DNA of 64,000 bases from Hyphomicrobiales bacterium (GCA_021775425.1 JAJFHX010000036.1:27932-91931), one strand, 5' to 3'; shown: positions 51,087 through 59,415, counted from the stretch's first letter. The notes: generated by a model from the sequence alone, not told the origin. Made by a program: numbers and translations.

Positions 51087-51286
51087 GCATCTAACCATCT
51101 GTTAAATATAGATATATTAAAGCTGAATAACCCATTCAGCTTTCGTTCAGGTTGAAAATCGTAGCTTTGTATCAACAGTGATTAACAGCTTAGCCAACAC
51201 TAACTAGCCAAAGCATCACTTGATCGAGAGCAATTAGTTTCAACCACGGTCTTTTAAAGGACCAACAGAAATCTCGGGAGGTTTCT

Positions 51287-51598
51287 ATGAACGCATTAAC
51301 GAAAAAGTTAACGATGACCGCGGCAACACTTATGTTGGCCCTCGGTGTCACTACAATTCAAGTCAATCAGGCACAAGCCGGTAAAGGCGGACGCATCATC
51401 GCAGGCGCCATCGCAGGCGCAGCCCTTCTGGCCATCATCGGCAGCGACCGTTCACATGCAAGAGGTCACCGGTCACACCGTCGTTATGGCAGACATAAAG
51501 TTTGTTATGACAGATGGGGAGATCCATACCGCTGCCACCGCTCATACGGAAAACGCAAGCATTGGCGCAAAAACCGCCGTCACCGCGACCATTGGTAA
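51287..51598 (+). CDS. Small exported His/Arg-rich protein
   Basis: This 103-aa protein has a signal peptide (about residues 8-32, ending AQAGK). A Gly/Ala-rich hydrophobic stretch follows (IIAGAIAGAALLAIIG), which could insert in a membrane or act as a glycine-zipper-like segment. The C-terminal 50 residues are very rich in Arg, His and Tyr with two Cys (RHKVCYDRWGDPYRCHRSYG). I do not recognise a defined enzyme family. GGGAGG precedes the ATG. The composition suggests metal or polyanion binding at the envelope, which is inference. Confidence 0.75.
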   Translation: MNALTKKLTMTAATLMLALGVTTIQVNQAQAGKGGRIIAGAIAGAALLAIIGSDRSHARGHRSHRRYGRHKVCYDRWGDPYRCHRSYGKRKHWRKNRRHRDHW

Positions 51599-51635
51599 GC
51601 GCGTTAAAAAGTTGTCACGAAATAAGTGACGAGTA

Positions 51636-51689
51636 AGAGCCCGGTTTTTTAAAAGTGAATAGTCCCCAAGCTGAGAAAAACCGGGCTCT
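51636..51689. terminator. Long-loop inverted repeat
   Basis: AGAGCCCGGTTTTT and AAAAACCGGGCTCT are perfectly complementary across a 26-base loop. It lies 37 bases after the His/Arg-rich gene. The T run is inside the left arm, so its function as a terminator is uncertain. Confidence 0.45.
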
Positions 51690-51742
51690 AAAACAAAAAA
51701 CAACATCTCATATGTTGTAAAATTTTCAGTCCCCCATCCCCT

Positions 51743-51770
51743 AAACTGCACAGGAAACTGTGCAGTTTTT
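51743..51770 (+). terminator. Rho-independent terminator
   Basis: AAACTGCACAG pairs with CTGTGCAGTTT around GAAA and ends in five T. It lies downstream of the His/Arg-rich gene and is a better terminator candidate than the preceding inverted repeat. Confidence 0.85.
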
Positions 51771-51935
51771 CCCCGTGTTTGCAGCTCATGATATTTATGA
51801 GAAATTATTGGCAAGTCATTATAAAACTTCATTAAATTTTCGTTAGAATTGTCAAAAAACAGCTTGAATCGATTTACATGCATACAATTTTCATGGCATG
51901 ATACCTCATCTCTTGGAGTAGAAGGAGTATCCTAG

Positions 51936-52304
51936 ATGAAACTTACAAATCTACAATTGCCTACCAAAGCACTCACATTGCTTTCAGCAATTCTGGTTGC
52001 TTTGTTTGGATTAACGACAGGGGCTGGTGCCGCCTCAATAACGAAGGCACCCAAAAACATTGAATTACAAAAAACACTGGCACTTGACGCTGAAGACGTC
52101 ATCAAAGTCGGCCATCGTCATCGCCGGCACTGGCGCAAGCATCGTCATCGTCGTTACTATCGTCACAGATATTACAATGACTATCCATATCGCTACAGAT
52201 ATGGCTATCACAAACATCGTCACTGGAGGAAACATCGCCGTAAAAGAAGACTAAAAAGACATATCAGAAGGTTTTTAAGACACCAGCTAAGACATCACTG
52301 GTAA
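51936..52304 (+). CDS. Small exported His/Arg/Tyr-rich protein
   Basis: This 122-aa protein has a signal peptide (about residues 1-33, ending GAGAAS). A short linker precedes a mature region of about 65 residues that is almost entirely His, Arg, Lys, Tyr and Trp (for example HRHRRHWRKHRHRRYY). GAAGGAG precedes the ATG. It is similar in style to the upstream gene at 51287, though I see no close sequence repeat. I do not recognise a family. Such an extreme charge would bind nucleic acid, lipopolysaccharide or metals, but no role can be assigned from sequence. Confidence 0.75.
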   Translation: MKLTNLQLPTKALTLLSAILVALFGLTTGAGAASITKAPKNIELQKTLALDAEDVIKVGHRHRRHWRKHRHRRYYRHRYYNDYPYRYRYGYHKHRHWRKHRRKRRLKRHIRRFLRHQLRHHW

Positions 52305-52358
52305 GTCGTCACTTTTAAGAATTTAAGGTAACAGTTAAATTCGTTAAAAACTTTCAAT

Positions 52359-52400
52359 AAAATGACCACCACGAGAAATCCTGGTGGTCATTTTATTTTC
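52359..52400 (+). terminator. Rho-independent terminator
   Basis: AAAATGACCACCA pairs with TGGTGGTCATTTT around a ten-base loop, followed by ATTTTC. Being symmetric, it can also serve the converging rlmB gene. Confidence 0.88.
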
Positions 52401-52450
52401 TTCTGGCTTGAACGTGTGTTTAGTAAATGACTTGAGCTAAGAATAGCTGA

Positions 52451-53251
52451 TTATCCGGGTTGTTTTTGAAAATGGTGAAACGCAATCGCCGCAGCATTGG
52501 ACACATTCAGGCTGGCAAAGGCTCCGCCAGCATGGATCCTGCAAATGAGGTCGCAATTCTCTCTGGTCAGGCGGCGCATGCCCTTTTCTTCGGCACCAAG
52601 CACCAGTGCAATTCCTTGCCCGCCACCGCTTTTGTCAAATGGGACTTGTTGTTCAAGCATTTGCTCCCCCTCTCCATCAAAGCCGATCCGCTGGTAGCCA
52701 AGCGCGCCGAGTTTGGCAAGCGCCTGAGAAAGGTTTCCGACCAGTATAACGTCGACACTTTCAAGCCCGCCAGAAGCTGTTTTGGCCAGCGTGCCGGAAA
52801 GGGGCGGGCTGTTGCGCTGGGTCATAATTAAACTGGAAATGCCAAAAGCGGCGGCCGAGCGAAGAATAGCCCCGACATTATGCGGATCAGTCACCTGATC
52901 AAGCACCACCACGCAGTCATTGCCAAAAAGGTCATCTATACTTTTTTCAGCAAGCGGTTTCGCGAATAACAACGCCCCCTGATGTACAGGCTCATCGCCA
53001 ACAAGTTTTGAAATGTCTTTTGGTGATGCGTCTTCAAATTCCGGCAGTGCTGCAGATAATATCTCACTGATCCGCCCGGCTGCATTTTGAGTGAGATAAA
53101 GTTTTTCAATCTGCCTTTGCGGGTTGGCTAGTGCAGCAGCGACAGCATGAATACCCCAGATAGGATCACCAGCCCGGTTGGTATCCTTAGAACCGTTTCG
53201 CCGGGATTTTCGACCATCCTGAAAACTGCGCCGTTTATTAGTTTTGTTCAT
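52451..53251 (-). CDS. rlmB: 23S rRNA 2'-O-methyltransferase RlmB (SpoU family)
   Basis: This 266-aa protein methylates the ribose of a guanosine in 23S rRNA domain V (G2251 in E. coli) with S-adenosylmethionine. The N-terminal substrate-binding domain includes WGIHAVAAALANPQRQI. The knotted SPOUT domain carries VVVLDQVTDPHNVGAILRSA, LVLGAEEKGMRRLT and ASLNVSNAAAIAFHHF, the three SpoU motifs. A Lys/Arg-rich N-terminal tail binds RNA in related proteins. The ATG at 53251 is preferred to an upstream in-frame start at 53308. It is divergent from tRNA-Tyr, a frequent alphaproteobacterial order. Confidence 0.94.
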   Translation of the reverse strand: MNKTNKRRSFQDGRKSRRNGSKDTNRAGDPIWGIHAVAAALANPQRQIEKLYLTQNAAGRISEILSAALPEFEDASPKDISKLVGDEPVHQGALLFAKPLAEKSIDDLFGNDCVVVLDQVTDPHNVGAILRSAAAFGISSLIMTQRNSPPLSGTLAKTASGGLESVDVILVGNLSQALAKLGALGYQRIGFDGEGEQMLEQQVPFDKSGGGQGIALVLGAEEKGMRRLTRENCDLICRIHAGGAFASLNVSNAAAIAFHHFQKQPG

Positions 53252-53422
53252 GTAATTCTGACTTTCTGCAATCAGTATATGGCAACCGGGCCCGAACGGG
53301 GTACGCACTGTTGAAATGCATATTAGACTTCGTCACTGTCATGAAATAGCCTGAAGATACAATTAAAACTGTGATCAATTGCTCCTGACTATCGGAAAAA
53401 TACAAATGGAGCAAATTTCAGG

Positions 53423-53451
53423 TTGACACAACCCGCGATAATTTCCATATA
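53423..53451 (+). promoter_or_regulatory. Promoter of the tRNA-Tyr / tRNA-Gly unit
   Basis: TTGACA (53423-53428) and CATATA (53446-53451) are separated by 17 bases and lie about 40 bases before tRNA-Tyr. This is a near-consensus housekeeping promoter. Confidence 0.75.
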
Positions 53452-53492
53452 CAGTCGTTCTCGCTTAGATTTTTTCGAGGAAGAAATCCAGC

Positions 53493-53578
53493 GGAGGGGT
53501 GGCCGAGTGGTTAAAGGCGTCAGACTGTAAATCTGATCTCTTCGGAGTACGTTGGATCGAATCCATCCCCCTCCACCA
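53493..53578 (+). tRNA. tRNA-Tyr (anticodon GUA)
   Basis: This is an 86-base cloverleaf with a long variable arm (class II). The acceptor GGAGGGG pairs with CCCCTCC, the anticodon stem CAGAC/GTCTG-type encloses loop CTGTAAA reading GUA, the T arm has TGGATCGAATCCA, and 3' CCA is encoded. Confidence 0.97.
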
Positions 53579-53648
53579 TTTTATCTGGATCAAGACCTAA
53601 AGTCGGGTTAAGTTATTTTGTCTAGCCAACCTGAAAGGGTGTAAATAA

Positions 53649-53684
53649 GCGCGGTTGCGTAGTGGGCAACTAAAGCGCCGTCAA
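53649..53684. repeat. Structured hairpin repeat, copy 1
   Basis: GCGC, GGTTGC, a loop containing TAGTGG, GCAAC, TAAA and GCGC form a nested stem, followed by CGTCAA. It lies between tRNA-Tyr and tRNA-Gly. It shares the layout and the flank TAAATAAGCGC with the copies at 53826-53934. Confidence 0.6.
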
Positions 53685-53688
53685 GAAT

Positions 53689-53762
53689 GCGGGTGTAGCT
53701 CAATGGTAGAGCAATAGCCTTCCAAGCTGAAGATGAGGGTTCGATTCCCTTCACCCGCTCCA
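53689..53762 (+). tRNA. tRNA-Gly (anticodon UCC)
   Basis: This is a 74-base cloverleaf. The acceptor GCGGGTG pairs with CACCCGC, the D arm is TAGCTCAATGGTAGA, the anticodon loop CTTCCAA reads UCC, the T arm has GGGTTCGATTCC, and 3' CCA is encoded. It follows tRNA-Tyr by 110 bases and probably shares its transcript. Confidence 0.97.
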
Positions 53763-53825
53763 ACTTTCTCAAAGCTCTGAACTAGTCAACTCAGTTGCTA
53801 AGGCACAATCACCGCCAGCATATCA

Positions 53826-53934
53826 GGGGCGGATGCCTAGTGGGCATCTGAAGCCCCGTTAAATAAGCGCCGGTTGCTTGTGGGCAACCTGAAGGCGCAT
53901 CAAAAAAGTAGGCATCTGAAGCCCCGTCAAAAAT
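53826..53934. repeat. Structured hairpin repeats, copies 2 to 4
   Basis: Copy 2 (53826-53857) has outer stem GGGGC/GCCCC and inner stem GATGCC/GGCATC with loop TAGTG. Copy 3 (53867-53898) has outer stem GCGCC/GGCGC and inner stem GGTTGC/GCAACC. Copy 4 (about 53908-53930) is the right half of a type 2 unit. TGAA joins the stems in each and CGTCAAAA-like sequence follows. The stem sequences differ but pairing is kept. Confidence 0.7.
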
Positions 53935-53940
53935 GAGCAC

Positions 53941-54846
53941 TTATATATCCACAATCCCGCTGTTCTTCGCCTTCATTTCCGGCTCGACATGGATCGTCAC
54001 CAGAATTTCCGGGACAGAAGCCTCAAGCGCATCCTCAATCCGATCGCAAATGATATGTGCATCTGAAACGGACATGTCACCAGGCACCACCAGATGAAAA
54101 TCTATAAAAATCATGTTGCCAGCCTGCCGGGTTCGAATGTCATGCGCCTCAATCGCCCCGCTGGCTTCAGCAGCGATGATGTCATGAAACCGGGCGAGCA
54201 TTTCCTCTTCAACGGCCTCGTCCATCAAACCTATCAGTGAACTGCGGATAACGCGCCAGCCTGAAATCAGAATATTCAGCGCGACAAACATCGCCAGAAT
54301 GGCATCAAGAACATAAAACCCAGTAATGATCGCCAGCACCAGACCAACAGTAACGCCGATAGAGGAGACCACATCAGAAAAAAGATGCCAGCCATCAGCC
54401 TGAAGTGCAGGAGAGCGCAGTTTTCTCCCCCGGCTTAAAAGAACATAACACCAGCCCGCATTAATCAAGCTGGCAAGCAGATTGACATAGAGACCATTAT
54501 AAGATGAAAGCTGCTGCATCGGCTCCCAAAGCCCGGCCAGTGCTTCCTTAAAGATCAGCACCGCGGCAATAACAATCATCACCCCTTCAAGCACAGCACT
54601 GAAATACTCAGCTTTGTGATGCCCATAAGGATGGTTCGCATCAGCTGGTTTGGCGGCGATCTGAATGGCAATCAGGGCGGCAATGGCTGTTGTGATATTG
54701 ACGATACTTTCAAGTGCGTCAGAATAAATCGCAATCGAACCTGTCATATAGTAGGAAAGCATTTTGATGCAAAGCACCAGAATGCCAATAAAAATGCTGC
54801 CAATGGCAAGTTTTGTAAGCTCGGTCAATGTAACAGCACTCTCCAA
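53941..54846 (-). CDS. Cation diffusion facilitator (CDF) metal exporter
   Basis: This 301-aa inner-membrane protein has about six helices and a cytosolic C-terminal domain. It exports divalent metals (Zn, Fe, Mn, Co or Cd in the family) in exchange for protons. The segment YYMTGSIAIYSDALESIVN has the helix 2 acidic site (SDALE). Helix 5 carries ADGWHLFSDVVSS with the second metal pair (H, D). ANHPYGHHKAEYFSA is a classic CDF motif. The exact metal cannot be told. The start is either TTG at 54846 or TTG at 54828, which has GGAGAG ten bases upstream and looks better. It lies between tRNA-Gly and tRNA-Trp, where many alphaproteobacteria carry tuf. Confidence 0.9.
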   Translation of the reverse strand: MESAVTLTELTKLAIGSIFIGILVLCIKMLSYYMTGSIAIYSDALESIVNITTAIAALIAIQIAAKPADANHPYGHHKAEYFSAVLEGVMIVIAAVLIFKEALAGLWEPMQQLSSYNGLYVNLLASLINAGWCYVLLSRGRKLRSPALQADGWHLFSDVVSSIGVTVGLVLAIITGFYVLDAILAMFVALNILISGWRVIRSSLIGLMDEAVEEEMLARFHDIIAAEASGAIEAHDIRTRQAGNMIFIDFHLVVPGDMSVSDAHIICDRIEDALEASVPEILVTIHVEPEMKAKNSGIVDI

Positions 54847-55420
54847 CTTGTTCTGTCCGATATGACTGCCTGAAGTCAGTGAGAAAACAGAATGTTTGAT
54901 TGATACGGTAACCTGAAAGCAGGGGATATCTGCTTACCACAGCTAAAGCAATTTATGAAAAGTTGCGAAAATCACTGATGAAAAAGCCTGAATGAAGCAG
55001 ATACATTAGAAAAATTAGCAAATTTATGTTATAATCACGAAAGATTCTTAAATTTGTGCTGTTATTGGTGCTGTTAGATGCCAAAAGACTACGAAATTAC
55101 GATATTACTTTGAGGATATGAAAGTCTGCATTGCTCACAATCAGCAATTTGAGCCAGAATTATCTGTTCATTGAGAAAAAAGATTAAAAATCTGTTCTTT
55201 TTCTATTGAACTTGTCCATAATATGTCGTAACAATCTTCATTTCCAGGAATATAGGCTGCATTAATCGCTTCAAGGCGCTTAGTGGGGTCTCTTTGTTTA
55301 TGCTCGATTAAGTTTCGAAGCCTGAATGAAAGGCTGGGGCAGCAAGCGGGGTTCTCTACAATGCAGGCAATTTGGCTGCGAACTAAGAGAGTGAGCTGTT
55401 GTGACAGGTGATTCAGCTTT
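54847..55420. other. Gene-poor region between the CDF gene and tRNA-Trp
   Basis: About 570 AT-rich bases show no convincing gene. Translation in all frames is short and unconserved by eye. A short hairpin (GCCTGAATGAAAGGC) lies at about 55319-55333. The promoter of tRNA-Trp must be near 55350-55400 but is not clear. Confidence 0.45.
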
Positions 55421-55497
55421 AGGAGTGTAGCTCAATTGGCTAGAGCACCGGTCTCCAAAACCGGGGGTTGTGGGTTCGAGTCCCTCCACTCCTGCCA
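55421..55497 (+). tRNA. tRNA-Trp (anticodon CCA)
   Basis: This is a 77-base cloverleaf. The acceptor AGGAGTG pairs with CACTCCT, the D arm has TAGCTCAATTGGCTAGA, the anticodon loop CTCCAAA reads CCA, the T arm has GGGTTCGAGTCCC, and 3' CCA is encoded. Its position just before secE is typical of alphaproteobacteria. Confidence 0.97.
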
Positions 55498-55584
55498 CTG
55501 TCTGATGTGTGGTTATAAAATTGTCAGCGGCAGGGTGGCTAACGTAGCTTGAAGGTGACTTATAGGTCTCGTTAAGTGATGGGT

Positions 55585-55648
55585 CTCATAAGTGACAGAG
55601 CTCATAAGTGACAGAGCTCATAAGTGTCGGAGCTCATAAGTGTCGGTA
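55585..55648. repeat. 16-base tandem repeat, four copies
   Basis: CTCATAAGTGACAGAG is repeated head to tail: copies 1 and 2 are identical, copy 3 has TGTCGGAG and copy 4 TGTCGGTA at the end. A degenerate unit precedes at about 55568. Junctions create GAGCTC palindromes. The array lies between tRNA-Trp and secE, about 310 bases before the secE start. No promoter is obvious in the 462-base gap. Confidence 0.85.
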
Positions 55649-55959
55649 AGGTCGTGAGTTTAAATATATTGCTGGTTGAAGTGTTTGGTGTGAATTAAGA
55701 GATACAGGCAGATAAAGCGCAGTTTAGTCCGTAAAAAGTCAGTTTGATATGCCTCTGAAGCAACAATTGAGTGTTTGCTTGAGGGGTATTTTTGGCATCT
55801 GCGATTTGGTTTGAGTTTGATGGTCCCGCATTTGTTGCCGGGAGTTCAGTTTAAGTTGAGATCGCCGGGTGGCGAGTTTCGCGAGTTTGTAATTCAGGTG
55901 TTGGCTGATTTGTGCTTTAGAAATAGCAGGGCAGACCAGTCGTAAGGATTTTAAGAAAT

Positions 55960-56157
55960 ATGGCAAATCCATTCGAATTTATACAGGAAGTTCGTGCAGA
56001 GATGGCCAAGGTTTCCTGGCCGACGCAAAAGGAAACTGTGGTCACGACAATCATGGTCCTGATATTGGTGGCAATGGCGGCGGCCTTCTTTTTTGCGGCG
56101 GATCAGGTGCTGAATATTCTGGTCCAATTGTTAATTGGCACGGGCTCGGGTCAATAA
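55960..56157 (+). CDS. secE: Preprotein translocase subunit SecE
   Basis: This 65-aa inner-membrane protein clamps the SecYEG channel. The amphipathic N-terminal helix FIQEVRAEMAKVSWPTQKET, with the conserved VSWPT segment, is followed by a single membrane helix (IMVLILVAMAAAFFFAADQV). The short single-helix form is normal for alphaproteobacteria. It starts the transcription/translation block, with nusG 35 bases downstream. Confidence 0.97.
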   Translation: MANPFEFIQEVRAEMAKVSWPTQKETVVTTIMVLILVAMAAAFFFAADQVLNILVQLLIGTGSGQ

Positions 56158-56192
56158 GTTTTTCGGTGTGATATACAGGGGTTGAAACAGCT

Positions 56193-56732
56193 ATGGCTAA
56201 GCGTTGGTATATTGTGCACGCCTATTCAAATTTTGAGAAAAAAGTTGCAGAGGCCATTCGCGAGCGTGCCGTAAGCGAAGGGCTTGAGGATCAGTTTGAA
56301 GAAGTGCTGGTGCCGACTGAAGAAGTAATTGAAGTGCGCCGTGGCCGTAAAGTGGCTTCAGAGCGCAAGTTTTTCCCCGGTTATGTGCTGGTGAAAATGG
56401 ATATGACCGACGAGGCTTACCACCTCATAAAGGATACGCCCAAAGTAACGGGTTTTCTTGGCTCAGAAAGTAAGCCAATACCGATTTCTGAAAAGGAAGC
56501 GCAAAACATTCTCCATCAGGTGAAAGAGGGTGTCGAGCGGCCAAAATCAACCATCATCTATGAAGTAGGTGAGTTGATCAAAGTGCTGGATGGCCCGTTT
56601 GAGGGCTTTACCGGCCAGATCGAAGAAGTTGACGACGAGCGCCAGCGAATGAAGGCAGCTGTTGAGATTTTCGGACGGGCAACGCCCGTTGAACTGGAAT
56701 TCAGTCAGGTGAAGAAAAAAGTCGACGCCTGA
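56193..56732 (+). CDS. nusG: Transcription termination/antitermination factor NusG
   Basis: This 179-aa cytosolic factor binds RNA polymerase and couples it to Rho or the ribosome. The NGN domain starts MAKRWYIVHAYSNFEKKVAE and includes KFFPGYVLVKMDM. The C-terminal KOW domain starts near VGELIKVLDGPFEGFTG. Length and motifs are normal for the family. It is co-transcribed with secE. Confidence 0.97.
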   Translation: MAKRWYIVHAYSNFEKKVAEAIRERAVSEGLEDQFEEVLVPTEEVIEVRRGRKVASERKFFPGYVLVKMDMTDEAYHLIKDTPKVTGFLGSESKPIPISEKEAQNILHQVKEGVERPKSTIIYEVGELIKVLDGPFEGFTGQIEEVDDERQRMKAAVEIFGRATPVELEFSQVKKKVDA

Positions 56733-56926
56733 TTGAGTGTTGTGGGAGGTTTTGTTGGCTGTGCCAGGCGAACGGAGCTGTACCACATAACCCTAAATAT
56801 GATGCGCAGGAAGCATCCATCGTGAACGAAGTCGTAAAATCAGTTTGTGCTGATGGCAGGGCATCGTTTGGGTCGCAAAAAACGCATCTGGATTAATCAC
56901 AGGCATCAGCCTGAAAGGGAAATATA

Positions 56927-57355
56927 ATGGCAAAAAAAATTGAAGGCTATTTAAAGCTGCAAGTGCCTGCTGGTCAGGCCAACCCCTCTCCGCCCATCGG
57001 CCCCGCATTGGGTCAGCGCGGAATTAACATTATGGAATTCTGTAAAGCGTTTAACGCCGCCTCTGGCGATGCTGAACCAGGCTCACCGATCCCGGTCAGC
57101 ATCACAGTGTTTAACGATAAGTCTTTCACCTTTGAAATGAAGACACCACCCGCTTCTTTCTTTTTGAAAAAAGCAGCAAAATTGAAAAAAGGTGGTCAGG
57201 AGCCCGGTCGTGCTGTTGCCGGTTCTGTGACAATGGCGCAAGTGCGTGAGATTGCTGAAAAGAAAATGGTTGATCTCAATGCAAATGACATTGATCAGGC
57301 CGCAAAAATTATTGCTGGTTCTGCCCGTTCAATGGGCTTGGAAGTGAAGGGTTAA
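56927..57355 (+). CDS. rplK: 50S ribosomal protein L11
   Basis: This 142-aa protein of the ribosomal GTPase-associated centre has a Pro-rich N-terminal domain ([19 protein letters not shown]) that carries the methylated lysines in known L11. Its C-terminal 23S rRNA-binding domain is [33 protein letters not shown] precedes the ATG. The 194-base gap after nusG has no gene. rplA follows after four bases. Confidence 0.97.
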   Translation: MAKKIEGYLKLQVPAGQANPSPPIGPALGQRGINIMEFCKAFNAASGDAEPGSPIPVSITVFNDKSFTFEMKTPPASFFLKKAAKLKKGGQEPGRAVAGSVTMAQVREIAEKKMVDLNANDIDQAAKIIAGSARSMGLEVKG

Positions 57356-57359
57356 GCAG

Positions 57360-58049
57360 ATGGCGCACGGAAAAAGATTTAAAACGGCGATTGATAAAAT
57401 TGACCGCACAAAAGCTTATAACCTTGAAGAGGCCGTTAAGCTTATTAAAGAAACTGCAACAGCCAAATTCGATGAAACCATTGAAATTGCGATGAACCTT
57501 GGCGTTGACCCAAGGCACGCTGACCAGATGGTTCGCGGTGTGTGTGAACTGCCAAAAGGTTCAGGCCGCACATTGCGTGTTGCAGTTTTTGCTAAAGACG
57601 ACAAAGCAGAAGAAGCAAAAGCTGCGGGCGCTGATGTTGTGGGCGCTGAGGAACTGGTTGAAGAAGTGCAAAAAGGCAATATCAACTTTGATCGTTGCAT
57701 CGCAACACCCGATATGATGCCTCTTGTTGGCCGCCTCGGTAAAGTGCTTGGCCCGCGCGGCATGATGCCAAACCCGAAAGTCGGCACAGTAACACCAAAT
57801 GTTGGTGAAGCTGTGAAAAGCGCCAAAGGTGGCGCTGTTGAATTTCGCGTTGAAAAAGCCGGTGTCATTCATGCCGGTGTTGGTAAAGCCAGCTTCAGTG
57901 AAGCTGACCTGGTTGAAAATATCCGCGCTTTCATTTCAGCGGTAAGTAAAGCAAAGCCAACTGGCGCAAAAGGTACATTCATGAAGCAGGTGGCATTGTC
58001 ATCAACCATGGGCCCTGGCGTTAAGGTAGAGGTGAGCTCGGCATCTTAA
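57360..58049 (+). CDS. rplA: 50S ribosomal protein L1
   Basis: This 229-aa protein of the L1 stalk binds 23S rRNA and in known systems represses its own L11-L1 mRNA. The segments [39 protein letters not shown] and [24 protein letters not shown] sequence are diagnostic. It starts four bases after rplK, so translation is coupled. Confidence 0.97.
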   Translation: MAHGKRFKTAIDKIDRTKAYNLEEAVKLIKETATAKFDETIEIAMNLGVDPRHADQMVRGVCELPKGSGRTLRVAVFAKDDKAEEAKAAGADVVGAEELVEEVQKGNINFDRCIATPDMMPLVGRLGKVLGPRGMMPNPKVGTVTPNVGEAVKSAKGGAVEFRVEKAGVIHAGVGKASFSEADLVENIRAFISAVSKAKPTGAKGTFMKQVALSSTMGPGVKVEVSSAS

Positions 58050-58069
58050 AGGCCGGGTTTTTTAAAGTT

Positions 58070-58093
58070 TTGTGAAGGGCATGCCCTTCACAA
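58070..58093. terminator. Palindromic hairpin after rplA
   Basis: TTGTGAAGGGCA and TGCCCTTCACAA form a perfect 12-base palindrome directly after rplA. No T run follows, so it could be a processing or attenuation hairpin between the L11-L1 and L10-L12 transcripts. Confidence 0.55.
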
Positions 58094-58468
58094 TAAGTCT
58101 ATAAGAGGCAGGCTCATCTGAGCATGGTTCTTATAGGGAGAGAGCTCAGAAGATTAACCGGTTATCCGGAAAAGATTTTGGGTTTTGTCCTGTCCAAGAC
58201 TGCAGGTGCCAATTTTAAGTTGGTTTAATCATATGGCCTGCATAGACGGGAGTTGAACAGATCAATTGTGGTGCGATGCACCCCATTAATCGGTTTGGAC
58301 TTCTATCGGTATCTTGAGCCACAAAGGCAAAAGATACTGGGCAGGCAAGTGAGCGTCGTCTTTAAAGGGCAGGGTGAATACCTTGTCTGAAAGAGACGGC
58401 AAAGGTAAGCCGCAAAGTTAAGGTCATCTCATGTGAGGTGAAACGCTTTGCAATAATGGAGTGAGCTG
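58094..58468 (+). promoter_or_regulatory. Leader region of the rplJ-rplL unit
   Basis: A 375-base non-coding stretch precedes rplJ. In bacteria this region commonly folds into the L10 leader, which the L10-(L12)4 complex binds to repress translation. I see several short GC-rich inverted segments and a purine-rich end, but I did not derive the full fold, so the assignment rests mainly on position. Confidence 0.5.
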
Positions 58469-58978
58469 GTGGATAGAGCAGAAAAATCTGAACTCGTTGC
58501 CGCGCTGAACGAGAAGCTGGGTAATTCCGGCGTTATCGTTGTGGCCCACTATGCAGGTCTCACTGTTGCCGAAATGACTGCGCTTCGCAGTCAGATTCGT
58601 GAAGCAGGCGGAACCATGCAGGTGGCAAAGAACCGGCTCGTCAAGCTAGCCCTTGAAGGAACAGAAGCACAGGAAATAGCAGATCTGTTTAGTGGTCCAA
58701 CATGTATCATGACCTCTGAAGACCCTGTTAGTGCGCCAAAGGCTGCAGCTAAGTACGCTAAAGAAAACGACAAGCTCGTTCTCTTGGGTGGTGCGATGGG
58801 TGCAACCATTCTGGACCAGAACGGCATTAAAGAGCTTGCATCCTTACCATCACTTGATGAGCTTAGAGGTAAAATTGTTGGCCTGCTACAAGCACCAGCC
58901 GGCAATGTTGCACGGGTTCTTAACGCACCAGCAGGTCAGCTGGCGCGTGTGATGGGAGCTAAGGCCGCAAGCGAATAG
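58469..58978 (+). CDS. rplJ: 50S ribosomal protein L10
   Basis: This 169-aa base of the L7/L12 stalk begins MDRAEKSELVAALNEKLGNS, continues with VVAHYAGLTVAEMTALR and KNRLVKLALEGT, and ends in an Ala-rich helix for L12 dimers. The start is GTG at 58469, with GGAG about nine bases upstream. It is likely autoregulated through the leader RNA. rplL follows after 49 bases. Confidence 0.97.
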   Translation: MDRAEKSELVAALNEKLGNSGVIVVAHYAGLTVAEMTALRSQIREAGGTMQVAKNRLVKLALEGTEAQEIADLFSGPTCIMTSEDPVSAPKAAAKYAKENDKLVLLGGAMGATILDQNGIKELASLPSLDELRGKIVGLLQAPAGNVARVLNAPAGQLARVMGAKAASE

Positions 58979-59027
58979 CTTTTCGAGTTCCAAGCAATTT
59001 AACAAACCGATTATATAGGAAAATAAA

Positions 59028-59402
59028 ATGGCTGATTTAGATAAACTAGTAACCGAGCTTTCAAGCCTGACTGTCATGGAAGCTGCTGATCTTGCAAAAC
59101 GTCTTGAAGAAGAGTGGGGCGTTTCTGCCGCTGCTCCAGTTGCAGTTGCTGCAGCTGCTGGCGGTGACGCTGCCGGTGCTGCTGAAGAGCAGACTGAATT
59201 TGACGTAATCCTCGCCTCTGCTGGTGACAAGAAAATCAACGTGATTAAAGAAGTTCGCGGTATTACAGGTCTTGGCCTGAAAGAAGCGAAAGATCTTGTT
59301 GAAAGCGCACCAAAAGCCGTTAAGGAAGGCGCAAGCAAAGAAGAAGCTGCCGAGCTTAAAGAAAAACTTGAAGCAGCTGGCGCAACAGTTGAACTCAAGT
59401 AA
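59028..59402 (+). CDS. rplL: 50S ribosomal protein L7/L12
   Basis: This 124-aa stalk protein recruits translational GTPases. The N-terminal dimerisation domain is followed by an Ala-rich hinge ([17 protein letters not shown]). The globular C-terminal domain contains [20 protein letters not shown] and [16 protein letters not shown]. Length is normal. A terminator follows directly. Confidence 0.98.
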   Translation: MADLDKLVTELSSLTVMEAADLAKRLEEEWGVSAAAPVAVAAAAGGDAAGAAEEQTEFDVILASAGDKKINVIKEVRGITGLGLKEAKDLVESAPKAVKEGASKEEAAELKEKLEAAGATVELK

Positions 59403-59415
59403 TTGAGATAAATTG

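Noticed and set aside
54980..55330. Possible integrase remnant beside tRNA-Trp
   Set aside because: Short frames in this AT-rich stretch show no integrase motif and no direct repeat of the tRNA 3' end was found.
55298..55498. A 66-codon minus-strand frame beginning MAGVEGLEPTTPGFGDRCSS
   Set aside because: It is the antisense of tRNA-Trp. This product is a well-known false gene call produced by reading across tRNA sequence.
55585..55648. CRISPR array candidate
   Set aside because: The 16-base units are directly adjacent with no spacers and no cas genes are present, so this is a simple tandem repeat.
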